From an uncultured Clostridia bacterium (GTDB lineage Bacteria > Bacillota > Clostridia > Oscillospirales > Ruminococcaceae): DNA of 32,656 nucleotides. The stretch lies in NCBI GenBank assembly GCA_947624375.1, contig CANQKD010000021.1, forward strand, positions 1-32,656, given 5' to 3'. Made by a program: the position numbers and the translations under genes. This document shows, piece by piece, positions 22,397-31,546 of the stretch. The notes beneath the pieces were generated by a model. It did no database searches, was not told the DNA's origin, and was given only the letters and a program-made list of their open reading frames with translations. Every line of letters starts with the position of its first letter. The stretch's first letter is position 1.

Positions 22397-23545
22397 TTAG
22401 CTGTAGATGGTATCGCTGAGGCGCGGGGTGAAGCCGAGATAACTCTTGCCGGGGTTTACTTTTATTTCTTTGCCGTTTTTATCGGTTATGACTATATCGG
22501 CAAATTCATCGGCTTTTGACCACTTTATCGGCGTTATAGTGCCGTGCGAGATGTAGTAGCCGTCGCCGCCGTGCCAGTCAAGCGAGATAAGCAGGTTGCT
22601 CTGGTTTATTATCTTTGTTGTTGTGCCCAGTATGAACACATTTTCAAACGCCAGCTGCTTGCCGTTTGATGAGTCGATATGCGGCGAACCGTTATGGCTT
22701 TTGTAGTAGACATCTTCTTTGGCGTTATAGGCAAAATCGCTGAAATATTCGGCTGAAAACACCGCTTTGCACTTGGTGCACTTGGTTTTGGAAACAGCCT
22801 TGGCTTCTTCACGGAAAGAGAAGACGGGCTTGTTTTTTTCTTTTTTAAGATCCTTTCGTATGCCTGCCTGATCGAGGGCTTTTACAGTGAGCGAGCCTTT
22901 ATAATAGCCTGTGTGCTCATATGCGAAAGTTTTCATTCTTTCTTCATCGCGCCCGAAAACAAACGAATTGCTGTAGCCGTCGAGCCTGTCTATCTTTAGC
23001 TTTTCCAGCGTATCTTTCGCGACTGTTTCGTCTTTGCCCCAGTGCATATAGACCGCATCGAAGCTCTGGGCTAAAATGGGGTAATAATATCGGCAGGAGC
23101 GCACTGAGCAGACATCGGGTATTTTAGTCATATCGCCGTATACTGCCATAAGGCGCGTTATTGTGCCCTCAACGGGACACTCGATTATCATATCAGCGGC
23201 GGCAATGCCGTATTGAGGCAGCGAGAAGGTTATGTTGTTTACCATTACCGCTATCGGGCGTTTGCCTACTGCGGCATCTGACAGGGTATATTCGCCTGTG
23301 AGGTTGTTCAGGTTCCCTTTGGGGGCAGGCTTTTCCTTGGCGGTGGTGGTCGTCACGGGCTCGGTCACGGCAGGGGTAGTTGTTGTAGTTGTAGTGGTAG
23401 TCGTGGTGGTCACAGCGGTGGTGGTTTGCTGCGCTGTGGTGGTATCTGCTTTTGAAGAGCTGCCCTTTGAGCCGCAGGAAGCCAGAGTTAAGGCACACAG
23501 CACGGCGGTAAAAACGGCTGCGAGTTTGTGTATTCTTAATTTCAA
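22397..23545 (-). CDS. YerB-like lipoprotein (DUF3048)
   Basis: A 382-aa secreted lipoprotein: lipobox LASC at about residue 24, then a Thr-rich linker with a run of 12 Thr (about 48-59), a DUF3048 N-terminal domain (KRPIAVMVNN, PQYGIAAADMIIECPVEGTI, DVCSVRSCRYYYP) and a C-terminal domain. The Thr run is encoded by repeats of Thr codons. CTKC (about 255) in the middle is unusual for an exported protein and suggests a metal site or disulfide. The start is TTG at 23545 with AGGTG upstream. A consensus promoter lies 30 bp upstream. Function is not established for the family. Confidence 0.9.
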   Translation of the reverse strand: MKLRIHKLAAVFTAVLCALTLASCGSKGSSSKADTTTAQQTTTAVTTTTTTTTTTTTPAVTEPVTTTTAKEKPAPKGNLNNLTGEYTLSDAAVGKRPIAVMVNNITFSLPQYGIAAADMIIECPVEGTITRLMAVYGDMTKIPDVCSVRSCRYYYPILAQSFDAVYMHWGKDETVAKDTLEKLKIDRLDGYSNSFVFGRDEERMKTFAYEHTGYYKGSLTVKALDQAGIRKDLKKEKNKPVFSFREEAKAVSKTKCTKCKAVFSAEYFSDFAYNAKEDVYYKSHNGSPHIDSSNGKQLAFENVFILGTTTKIINQSNLLISLDWHGGDGYYISHGTITPIKWSKADEFADIVITDKNGKEIKVNPGKSYLGFTPRLSDTIYS

Positions 23546-23571
23546 ATATATTCAACACCTTTCGTATATCT

Positions 23572-23600
23572 ATTATAAAACATTCAAAGCGATTTGTCAA
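23572..23600 (-). promoter_or_regulatory. Promoter of the YerB-like gene
   Basis: Minus strand TTGACA (23600-23595), 17-bp spacer, TATAAT (23577-23572): a full consensus match. Confidence 0.93.
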
Positions 23601-23759
23601 AATATGTCGTAAAACATGGGTATAAGCAATAAAGGACGATTATTGTAGGTATTTAAAAGATGTAAACGGAAGTTTCGGCTTAAATAACATTTTTAATGCC
23701 GAAATTTTAGCATATTGTACAAATAATAAGATGTGGGCGGCAAAATGGGCGTTTGCGAC

Positions 23760-23788
23760 TTTACAAAAGGGGCGGAATGTGATAAAAT
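23760..23788 (+). promoter_or_regulatory. Promoter of the EAL-trkAH operon
   Basis: TTTACA (23760-23765), 17-bp spacer and TAAAAT (23783-23788), 45 bp before the ATG at 23833. It points away from the YerB-like promoter; about 160 bp separate the two. Confidence 0.78.
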
Positions 23789-23832
23789 AAAAAGGAATGT
23801 AATTATTTATCCGAAGAGAGGTAAATGCCGAC

Positions 23833-26541
23833 ATGGAAAGCAACAGCACAAATACTATAGCAGGTATAGCAGGTATAACAGGTATAAATAATGTAAATAT
23901 GAAAATATACGGCGATAAACTCAGTTGGCTGCCCGACACAAAGACGGTCATTGAAACGGCGGCGAGGAGAATAGCGGAGAACAAGGGTATGTCTCACGCG
24001 CTTATACTGGTGGACATAGGCGGCATTTCGCTGCCCTCGCAGGAGGAGCTGCCCGACGGTGTGGACTACTACGACATGATGGGCGATGCTCTCGCGCTGG
24101 TGGCGAGGGTGATAGTTGGCGCGTGCGGAAAGAGAGACATTGTTGGCGTTGCAGGCGTGGACAGGTTCGCGGTGTTCACGAGCGGCTTTGCAAACAGGAT
24201 AGAGCTTGAAAAGCTTATCTCTAAAATAGTATACAGGGTAAGGGCTGCTGATTTTGCTGACGGTGTGAGACCTACGGCGGAGGCAGGCGCGGCGGTATTA
24301 GAGAACAAGATGACGGTATCGGAGCTTTTCAAGTCGGCGGAACTGGCGCTTTTCAAGGTAAAAGAAAACAGCTCGGGCAACGGGTTTGCGATATACGAAA
24401 GAGAGGAAGAAAGCGAAAGCGGCACATCCGGCAAGGAGCAGAAGAGTGTAAGCCGTATGCAGCAGGCGCTTGACTACTCGTTTGACAGGTTTTCTTCGGG
24501 CGAGGAAAGCAGCGCTGTGGTAAAAGATGTACTGGCGTTTTTGGGGCAGCTTTACGAGCTGGACAGGATATACATAGTTACTGCCACGGCGGCTCTTAAC
24601 GGCATGATACAGTGGAACAGCCGCGACACAGATGCTGCGGCTCAGGCACAGAGGGCAGAGCTTTTTACACCCGATAAGACGAAACTTTACAGCGAGGGCA
24701 AATGCTTTGCACAGGGCGGCACGGTAAGCGCGGGATTGTTTCAGGGGTTTGCTCTTGTGGGCGCGGTATGTTTTGAGAATTTCAAGATAAGCATTGCTTC
24801 CGACGAGAGGCTGGTGACTGAGCTTGTTACGCTTTCAAAGATGTTTTCGGTATATCAGGTAAATATTATAAAGAACATATCGACAGAGGACGAGCTTTTA
24901 TACTCGCGCGCGGCGCTGGAAGAAAACAGAACGGCGTGCTACACGGTAGATGCAGAGAGCTTCAGGATAGTATATTACAACACATACGCGGAAAAAATAT
25001 TGCAGGGAATGAAGCTGGGCGAGCAGTGCCCTCAGCCGATAAGAGAGATACTGGAGCGGATAAAGAGCGGTGAGGAAACAGACTGCGACAGCCGTGGGGT
25101 GTTCCACTTTGACACGTTTGAAAAGCAGCTGCAAAAATGGCTGTCTACCGCGATAGTATGCACGAGGAGAAGCAACGGCGAATACGCGTTTCTGATATGC
25201 TCGACGGATATTTCGGAGCTTATGGACAACGCGAAGACAAAAGACAAGCTGACGGGTCTGCTTACCTATGAGGGATTCGAGATAGAAACGGACAAGATAG
25301 TTCACGGGTTTGAAGACAAATGCTGCCTGGCGCTGTTCAAGGTATTCAATTTCAGGAATATAAACGATGAATACGGCTACGCGATAGGCGATGAGATACT
25401 GAAAGCGACCGCTGACAAGCTTATGCTTATCATGGGCGAGAACGAGAGGGCTGCGAGGTCTTCGGGTTCGAGCTTTGTGGCGCTGCTGAAGCTTACCGAT
25501 ATAAGGATACTGAAAGCTAAACTTGAGTATCTTTTCAAGGTGGTAGAGGACGACATAACGAGGAAATATCCGCTTTTATCTTTTGCGTTCGTATGCGGCT
25601 TATACCCTATAGAAAAGGAAAATTACAAGCTTTCGGCGGCGATAGACAAGGCGAACCTTGTTATAAAGAATCTTTCAAAAGGCAGATACATGATGAACAG
25701 CGCGGTGGAGGTCTACGACTTTGAGCTGAACAAGGCACTGGAGGAACGCAAGAAGATAGAGAGCGAAATGGTGAACGCTCTGCGCGGCGGTGAGTTTGAG
25801 ACGGTATATCAGCCGAAAGTTGACCTGCACACGGGGCTTGTATACGGTGCGGAGGCTCTTATTCGCTGGAACAAACCCGACGGTACTGTATTGCAGCCGG
25901 GAACGTTCGTGCCGATATTTGAGGACAACGAGTTTGTGCTGGAGATGGATCACTGGGTATACAGGCGGGTATTTTCAAATATGCGGCAGTGGAGCGAGGA
26001 GGGCATAAAGCTGCCTGTGATCTCTGTAAACGTATCGCGGCTGCATCTGAGAGACCCGAAATTCCCCGAAAAGTTTGAAAGGATAGTTGACAACTACGGT
26101 TTGCCGCACAGCAACGTTGAAGTTGAGATGACCGAGAGCACGTTCGTAAAGAACTTTGACAGGCTGGTAGGGATACTCAACGACATACGCTCGAGAGGAT
26201 TTAAAATTTCTGTTGACGACTTCGGCACGGGATATTCAACGCTGAACCTGATAAGCGTTCTGCCGGTAGATGTACTTAAACTGGACGGCAACTTCTTTAT
26301 GAAAAACGAGCTGACGGACAAGACACGCAAGGTAATAGAATCGATACTTATGCTGGCGAAAAAGCTGGGGCTTTCGGTAATATCGGAGGGTGTTGAGACC
26401 GACGAGCAGGTAAACTTTTTGAAAGAAAACGACTGCGATGCGGTCCAGGGCTATTACTACTACAGACCGATGAGCGAAACGGCGTTCAGGGAGCTTTTGG
26501 TGAAGCAGCAGAAAAATGCGGACGAGGTAATTGCAAAATGA
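23833..26541 (+). CDS. c-di-GMP phosphodiesterase (EAL) with degenerate GGDEF, GAF and PAS regions
   Basis: A 902-aa cytoplasmic signalling protein. Order: a short Gly/Ile-rich repeat (AGIAGITGI); a degenerate GGDEF-like domain (about 50-210, with AGVDRFAVF at the signature position); a GAF-like region (215-345); a PAS-like region (350-470); a second degenerate GGDEF (480-640, SSGSSFVAL at the signature); and an EAL domain (about 655-890). The EAL domain keeps its key residues: EALIRW, SVNVSR, VEMTES, VDDFGTGYST, VLKLDGNF, SEGVET and QGYYYYRP. So it probably hydrolyses c-di-GMP, with the GGDEF domains acting as sensors. No transmembrane segment. The ATG is 11 bp after GAGAGG. The stop overlaps the trkA start (ATGA), so the genes are translationally coupled. 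Confidence 0.9.
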   Translation: MESNSTNTIAGIAGITGINNVNMKIYGDKLSWLPDTKTVIETAARRIAENKGMSHALILVDIGGISLPSQEELPDGVDYYDMMGDALALVARVIVGACGKRDIVGVAGVDRFAVFTSGFANRIELEKLISKIVYRVRAADFADGVRPTAEAGAAVLENKMTVSELFKSAELALFKVKENSSGNGFAIYEREEESESGTSGKEQKSVSRMQQALDYSFDRFSSGEESSAVVKDVLAFLGQLYELDRIYIVTATAALNGMIQWNSRDTDAAAQAQRAELFTPDKTKLYSEGKCFAQGGTVSAGLFQGFALVGAVCFENFKISIASDERLVTELVTLSKMFSVYQVNIIKNISTEDELLYSRAALEENRTACYTVDAESFRIVYYNTYAEKILQGMKLGEQCPQPIREILERIKSGEETDCDSRGVFHFDTFEKQLQKWLSTAIVCTRRSNGEYAFLICSTDISELMDNAKTKDKLTGLLTYEGFEIETDKIVHGFEDKCCLALFKVFNFRNINDEYGYAIGDEILKATADKLMLIMGENERAARSSGSSFVALLKLTDIRILKAKLEYLFKVVEDDITRKYPLLSFAFVCGLYPIEKENYKLSAAIDKANLVIKNLSKGRYMMNSAVEVYDFELNKALEERKKIESEMVNALRGGEFETVYQPKVDLHTGLVYGAEALIRWNKPDGTVLQPGTFVPIFEDNEFVLEMDHWVYRRVFSNMRQWSEEGIKLPVISVNVSRLHLRDPKFPEKFERIVDNYGLPHSNVEVEMTESTFVKNFDRLVGILNDIRSRGFKISVDDFGTGYSTLNLISVLPVDVLKLDGNFFMKNELTDKTRKVIESILMLAKKLGLSVISEGVETDEQVNFLKENDCDAVQGYYYYRPMSETAFRELLVKQQKNADEVIAK

Positions 26542-27908
26542 AGATAGCTGTTATAGGCGGCGGCAAGGTGGGGAGCAATCTTGCACAGCAGCTGGTAAGA
26601 GAGGGTCATGATGTTACTATAGTTGACAACGACCCTGCGAACATTAAAAGAATACAGAACACTGCCGATGTGCTTTGCATTGAGGGCAACGGGGCATCGG
26701 TCGAGGTGCAGAAAGCGGCAGGGGTAGGCAAGACCGATATGCTTATTGCTACTACGCCCAATGACGAGATAAATATGCTTTGCTGTCTGTTTGCGAAAAA
26801 GCTGGGCGCAAAGAGGACTGTATCACGAGTGAGGGCGCCTGAATACTACAGTCAGATGGATCTTATTCGCGATGAACTGAGCCTTTCGATGGTCATAAAC
26901 CCCGAGCGCACGGCGGCTGATGAGATATTCAGAGTTCTGGCGTTCTCGGCGGCTTCGAGGGTGGAAGTTTTCGCGAAAGGCAGGGTGGAACTTGTTGCAT
27001 ACAAGCTGCCCGAAACATCGCCTCTGGTAGGCAAGAAGCTTATGGATATATACGGCACATTCAGGCTAAACTGCCTGGTTTGCGCGGTACAGAGAAATGT
27101 TGGCGGTCAGGCGCAGACGTTTATACCCTCGGGTAATTTTGAGCTTATGGCAGGCGACATGATAAGCATTGCTTCTACTCACCGCTCGCTTGAAAGGTTT
27201 TTCAGAAATGCGGGAACGTTCCGGACGAAGATACGCAATGTTATGATAGTGGGCGGCGGAAAGATAGCTTACTATCTGACAAGCCAGCTTATACACATAG
27301 GTATGAACGTAAAGATAATAGAGAGCGATATGCAAAGGTGCAATGTGCTGGCGCAGGAACTTGACAAGGCATCTATAATATGCGGTGACGGAACGGATCA
27401 GGAGCTTTTGCTGGAAGAGGGTCTGAGAGATACTGATGCGTTCGTATCACTGACGGGAATAGATGAAGTGAACATAATCACCGCTTTGTACGCAAAGAAA
27501 AACTCAAATGCAAAAGTGGTAACTAAGATAAACAGAGAGAGCTATGTTGACCTGACTGCGCAGCTGGGTCTTGACAGCATAATATCGCCCAAATATGTGA
27601 CTACGGCAGGGATACTGAGCTATGTAAGGTCTTTGCAGAACACAGGCAACAGCGACATTGAGGCTCTTTACCACCTTGTGGGCGACAACGTTGAGGCGAT
27701 AGAATTCAAGGTGCGCGACAACATAGAAGGGCTTGTGGGCATACCGCTGAAAGATATGACGCTGAAAAAAGACATACTGATATGCTCGATAATCAGGAAA
27801 AGAAATATTATGATACCCAGCGGCGCGAACACCATAGAGCCGGGAGATTCGGTGGTAGTGGTATCTAAAGATCATCATTTCCGCTCGCTGAGCGATATTC
27901 TTGACTAG
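26538..27908 (+). CDS. trkA: Trk potassium uptake regulatory subunit TrkA
   Basis: Peripheral membrane nucleotide-binding protein that gates the TrkH channel. The 456-aa protein has two RCK_N Rossmann domains, the first with IGGGKVGSNLA (residues 6-16) and DVTIVDND, the second with IVGGGKIAYYLTSQL (about 237-251), and two RCK_C domains (GKKLMDIYGTFR about 165; GLVGIPLKDMTLKKDILICS near 395). Its start overlaps the EAL stop by 4 bp; trkH starts 21 bp after the stop. RCK_C domains in Firmicutes can bind c-di-AMP. The link to a c-di-GMP enzyme is inferred from coupling only. Confidence 0.96.
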   Translation: MKIAVIGGGKVGSNLAQQLVREGHDVTIVDNDPANIKRIQNTADVLCIEGNGASVEVQKAAGVGKTDMLIATTPNDEINMLCCLFAKKLGAKRTVSRVRAPEYYSQMDLIRDELSLSMVINPERTAADEIFRVLAFSAASRVEVFAKGRVELVAYKLPETSPLVGKKLMDIYGTFRLNCLVCAVQRNVGGQAQTFIPSGNFELMAGDMISIASTHRSLERFFRNAGTFRTKIRNVMIVGGGKIAYYLTSQLIHIGMNVKIIESDMQRCNVLAQELDKASIICGDGTDQELLLEEGLRDTDAFVSLTGIDEVNIITALYAKKNSNAKVVTKINRESYVDLTAQLGLDSIISPKYVTTAGILSYVRSLQNTGNSDIEALYHLVGDNVEAIEFKVRDNIEGLVGIPLKDMTLKKDILICSIIRKRNIMIPSGANTIEPGDSVVVVSKDHHFRSLSDILD

Positions 27909-27929
27909 GCAAAGGTGACATAAAGATAT

Positions 27930-29375
27930 ATGAATAAAAGCATTGTTTTTCATTATGTTTCAAGAGCGACTCTTTACGGCTCGGCGCTGTTTTTGCTGCC
28001 TGCTCTGGTTAGTCTTTATTACCGCGAAAAAGACATTGTTCTCACTTTTCTGATAGTGGCGGCTGCGGTAGCGATGATCTCAACGCCGCTTGCTGTGATA
28101 AAGCCCAAAAACAAAAAGATGTACAACCGCGAAGCGCTGGTAATTGCGGCGTTTTTGTGGGTGATATTCCCGCTTTTCGGGGCTTTGCCTTTCTATATCA
28201 GCGGTGCGATACCATCGTTTGTTGACAGCGTTTTTGAAAGCGTTTCGGGATTTACTACGACGGGTTCTTCGATACTTTCACAGGTGGAAAATCTGCCGAG
28301 GGGTATTCTCTTCTGGAGAAGCTTTACGCACTGGGTCGGCGGCATGGGCGTTTTAGTTCTGCTGATAGCTATACTGCCGTCATCATCAAACGCTATGGCG
28401 CTTATGCGCGCTGAATGTGCGGGCCCTCAGGTAGGCAAGATAGTACCAAAAGGAAGAAACAGTGCGGCGGTGCTTTATATAATGTATGCGGCGCTGACGC
28501 TGGTTCTCGTTATAATGCTGGTGGCAGGGGGTATGCCGCTGTTTGACAGCGTATGCAACGCGATGGGCACGGCAGGCACGGGTGGTTTCTCGGTACGAAA
28601 CGGCGGAATTGCAGACTATGATTCGACATATTTAGAGGCAGTGCTTACCGGCGGCATGGTGGCGTTTGGTGTGAATTTTTCGCTGTACTATTTCATACTG
28701 GTGCGGCGGTTCAGAGAGGCTTTCAAAAACTCTGAGCTGAGGGCTTACATCGGGATACTTGTGATTGCTACTATAGCGGTAGGCATAAACATATACCCTG
28801 TATACGGCTCGGTGCTCAAATGCATACGGTACTCGGCGTTTCAGGTGGCTTCGATAATGACATCTACGGGGTTTGCGACGGCGGACTTCTGCACATGGCC
28901 TATGCTTTCGCAGATGATACTGGTAATACTTATGTTCATAGGCGCGTGCGGAGGCTCGACGGGCGGAGGATTCAAGGTACAGAGGGTGCTGATAACATAT
29001 AAAAGCGCGTCGCGGTATCTTAAAAAGACGGTACACCCCAACTCTGTAAAGCTGATAAAGAGCGATGACAAGGCTATGGACACCGACACGGTACACGGGG
29101 TGCTCAATTACCTTGTTATATACCTTGGGATACTGCTGGTATCAATGCTTCTGATAGCTGCGAACAACGGCGATTTTACGACGGCGAGCACATCTGTTAT
29201 AACCTGCATGAACAACATAGGGCCTGGGCTTGGAAATGTAGGGCCTATGTCAAACTTCGGGTTTTACTCGGATTTTTCAAAGTGTGTGCTGTCGGTAGAT
29301 ATGCTGCTTGGCAGGCTGGAATGTCTGCCGCTGGTAATACTTATTTCACCGAGCGTTTGGAGGAAGAAGTTCTAA
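27930..29375 (+). CDS. trkH: Trk/Ktr potassium channel subunit TrkH
   Basis: Integral membrane K+ translocating subunit. The 481-aa protein has the four P-loop repeats of the SKT family: ESVSGFTTTGSSI (about 107), MGTAGTGGFSVRN (about 213), MTSTGFATADF (about 312) and CMNNIGPGLGNVGP (about 429), with eight or more membrane helices. There are two initial charged residues and then a helix. A weak ribosome site (GCAAAGG) lies before the ATG at 27930. Last gene of the operon; followed by a GTTTTCGGTCAAG-core repeat that may terminate transcription. Confidence 0.96.
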   Translation: MNKSIVFHYVSRATLYGSALFLLPALVSLYYREKDIVLTFLIVAAAVAMISTPLAVIKPKNKKMYNREALVIAAFLWVIFPLFGALPFYISGAIPSFVDSVFESVSGFTTTGSSILSQVENLPRGILFWRSFTHWVGGMGVLVLLIAILPSSSNAMALMRAECAGPQVGKIVPKGRNSAAVLYIMYAALTLVLVIMLVAGGMPLFDSVCNAMGTAGTGGFSVRNGGIADYDSTYLEAVLTGGMVAFGVNFSLYYFILVRRFREAFKNSELRAYIGILVIATIAVGINIYPVYGSVLKCIRYSAFQVASIMTSTGFATADFCTWPMLSQMILVILMFIGACGGSTGGGFKVQRVLITYKSASRYLKKTVHPNSVKLIKSDDKAMDTDTVHGVLNYLVIYLGILLVSMLLIAANNGDFTTASTSVITCMNNIGPGLGNVGPMSNFGFYSDFSKCVLSVDMLLGRLECLPLVILISPSVWRKKF

Positions 29376-29930
29376 AGCCAAATAATGCGATAAAGTCCGA
29401 GCGCGGACGGCGTGAACAGTTCATCGTCACATAGTACGCAAAACTTTAAGTTCATGTCAAGAAAGGGAAAGTTTTCGGTCAAGCCTTTTTCAAAAGGCTT
29501 GTCAGGTCGAGGGGCGAGCCCCTCGTCGCCCTCCGCAGAGGGCGAAAGCCCCATACGGCAGGCGCTCTGCAAGAGGTGAATTATAAAACAGTCCTGTGGA
29601 CTGTTTTATAAGAGGAGAGGCTCTGCAAGAGAGAGCCTCTCCTAGTTGTAGCGCATAGCTCTTTTGCCTGCGCGCGCTTGCGTGCGCAATAGCTATGTTA
29701 AAAGTTCTGGCTTGCGCGAAGCCTGCAAAGTCGCTCAACGCTTACATTTACATATTCCAAAAATCATATACCTATAAAACCTACCCTCCCACTAGCCACC
29801 CCAAGGAGAGCGGCTGGCAGAATATTCTTCCAGCCACAAGAGAGGGTGACGAGGATTTGATGGAGAGGGGATACAGGGGAGAGAAGTAGGAAGTTGGGGC
29901 GTTGAGCGAAAAAGCCCGTCACACCGCAAG
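29376..29930 (+). repeat. Repeat block after trkH incl. GTTTTCGGTCAAG-core copy 4 and tandem perfect hairpins
   Basis: The core copy (29430-29560) reads AAAGTTTTCGGTCAAGCC with hairpins AAGCC..GGCTT and GGGGCGAGCCCC. Next come two adjacent perfect stems: 14 bp at 29581-29611 (TTATAAAACAGTCC / GGACTGTTTTATAA, loop TGT) and 12 bp at 29613-29643 (AGGAGAGGCTCT / AGAGCCTCTCCT). An inverted copy of GCTATTGCGCACGCAAGCGC lies at about 29665-29695. The near-palindrome GGCTGGCAGAATATTCTTCC is at 29810-29833. No gene is supported. Confidence 0.8.
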
Positions 29931-29939
29931 GGGTGCGCT

Positions 29940-30190
29940 GTTAGAGGTTAGAAGTGAGAAGTTAGAGGTTAGAAATGATTTTTTGACGTTTGCGCGTGCT
30001 TGCCCTATTAGAAGATAGAAGTTAGATGTTAGAGGTTAGAAATGGTTTTGCGGCGTTTGCGTGTGCTTGCCCTATTAGAAGATAGAAGCTAGATGTTAGA
30101 GGTCAGAAATGGTTTTGTGGCTTTTGGGCGTGCTTGCCATACCTGCGGTTTAGGGTTAGAGGCAAGAGGCAAGATTTGTTTTTGCTGCTG
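29940..30190 (+). repeat. Tandem heptad-arm repeats, copy 8
   Basis: Three successive GARGTTA arms (about 29940-29971, 30008-30042 and 30073-30109), each followed by a GTTTG(C/G)GTGTGCTTGCC-like spacer of about 35-40 bp. A GARGCAA arm with CTGCGGTTTAGGG occurs only after the third. It looks like a partial tandem multiplication of the 5' half of the unit. Confidence 0.87.
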
Positions 30191-30224
30191 TCGCAGCTAA
30201 CCTGCGGAGCGCGTTTAATGCTCC

Positions 30225-30410
30225 ACAGCAGACTAAACTTTAAGTTCTTGTCAAGAAAGGAAAAGTTTTCGATTGACCTCTTTTTTACAGTTGCTTCGCA
30301 ACTGCCAAGGGTCGTCAAGGTCGCAGCGTATGCAAGCATACGCCGGGTGAAACCCTCGTCGCCTGCGTTCGCTTGCGCACGCTGCCGCAGTACGGCGAAA
30401 GCCCCTACGG
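30225..30410 (+). repeat. GTTTTCGGTCAAG-core repeat, copy 5 (variant)
   Basis: AAACTTTAAGTTCTTGTCAA is followed by GAAAGGAAAAGTTTTCGATT. The usual AAGCC hairpin is replaced by CAGTTGCTTCGCAACTG, then GCGTATGCAAGCATACGC and a GCGTTCGCTTGCGCACGC hairpin. It shows clearly how stems differ while the flanks stay the same. Confidence 0.78.
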
Positions 30411-30423
30411 CAAGGCGCGCCGC

Positions 30424-30588
30424 TATTAGAGGTTAGATGTTAGAAGTTAGAGGTTAGAAATGGTTTTATGGCGTTTGCGTGTGCTTGCCTTGACTGCGGT
30501 TTAGATAGAGGCAAGAGGCAAGATGAGCGTTTTGAAAATTTTGTGCTAAACTGTAAAAAGCAATTTCTTGCCTCTTGCATCTAAATAT
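30424..30588 (+). repeat. Heptad-arm repeat, full-length copy 9, cut by the IS
   Basis: GARGTTA arm, spacer with GCGTTTGCGTGTGCTTGCC and CTGCGGTTTAGA, GARGCAA arm, core ATGAGCGTTTTGAAAATTTT and the inverted arm TTGCCTCTTGCATCTAAAT. The IS begins directly after this inverted arm. Confidence 0.88.
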
Positions 30589-30634
30589 TGGTTTTGTCAA
30601 TATCTGTCCAGTCTAAAAAACCCAAAATCTGAGA

Positions 30635-31546
30635 TCAAGCAACATTCAGCTTGCTGTTTATGAACTCACGGTAAGCAACAGGCGGCATTCCGTTGGGGTT
30701 GAAGCTGTTGATCCTCTGAGTGTTGTAATAGCCGAATACGTAGCGAAAGACCACAGTCTTCACCTCTTCCACAGTCATTCTGTGAGTCGGTATCTTGTAA
30801 AGCTTCTCTTTCTTGAGCGTGGCAAAAAAGCTCTCCATGCGCGCATTGTCATAGCAGCGCCCTGTGCCGCTGAGACTCTGAATTATACCTTGCTTTGCAA
30901 GCTGTTCACGAAATGCATAGCTCGTGTACTGACAGCCCCTGTCGCTGTGAAGCAGCGTTCCTTCAAGCTTTCCATAACGCTCTCTGAGCTGACGTACTGT
31001 GGCTATACAGAGCTCTTTCTTCATATTTCTTCGCATTTCCAGTGCGATGATCTCTCCGTTGAAGCAGTCAAGTATTGCTGAAATGTAAATCTTGCCATCT
31101 GAACACTGCGCCTCTGTGATGTCTGTCAGCAGTTTTTTAAGCGGTCTGTCTGCGCTGAAATCACGTTTTATCAGGTTTTCTTTTTCCTGAGTTTCTGTAT
31201 CTGCTTTTGTTATACCGTTTGGTTTTCTGTGCTTGTGAAGCAATCCTGCCTGACGCATAACAGCTACAATAGTTCCGTAACTTCGTTTGATACCGCGATT
31301 TTTAAGAGCTTGCTGCATTCGCCTTGCTCCGTAGTTCTCGTTATCTTCATGTTCTGAGAGTATTTCCATTATTCTGACCAGAAGAAGCTGTCTGCTGCTA
31401 AGCTTTTTACGTCTTTTGAGCCACTTGTAATAACCCGACTCATTGACACCGAGACTGTCGCACATAGCTTTTACAGCAAACCTGCTATTGTTATCAAGGA
31501 TATATTGATAACGAAGCTCTGCACTTACCTCTTCCGGTCTTTTACG
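30635..31546 (-). CDS. IS3-family transposase OrfB (DDE integrase), made as OrfAB fusion
   Basis: rve-family catalytic part of the transposase. The DDE residues are visible in LLTDITEAQ, LLHSDRGCQYTS and DNARMESFFATLKKEKLY. An ATG at 31465 exists, but the frame is open upstream to the slippery site in orfA, giving RKRPEEVSAELRYQYILDNN before it, as in IS3-family OrfAB fusions. The frame is -1 relative to orfA. An HTH_21-like domain precedes the catalytic core (GARRMQQALKNRGIKRSYGT). It ends with YREFINSKLNVA close to the 3' terminal repeat. Confidence 0.93.
   Translation of the reverse strand, partial: RKRPEEVSAELRYQYILDNNSRFAVKAMCDSLGVNESGYYKWLKRRKKLSSRQLLLVRIMEILSEHEDNENYGARRMQQALKNRGIKRSYGTIVAVMRQAGLLHKHRKPNGITKADTETQEKENLIKRDFSADRPLKKLLTDITEAQCSDGKIYISAILDCFNGEIIALEMRRNMKKELCIATVRQLRERYGKLEGTLLHSDRGCQYTSYAFREQLAKQGIIQSLSGTGRCYDNARMESFFATLKKEKLYKIPTHRMTVEEVKTVVFRYVFGYYNTQRINSFNPNGMPPVAYREFINSKLNVA

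Noticed and set aside
29940-30580. CRISPR-like periodic array
   Set aside because: The period is 7 bp within arms and about 65 bp between arms, but the intervening segments are homologous to each other rather than unique spacers, and there are no cas genes.
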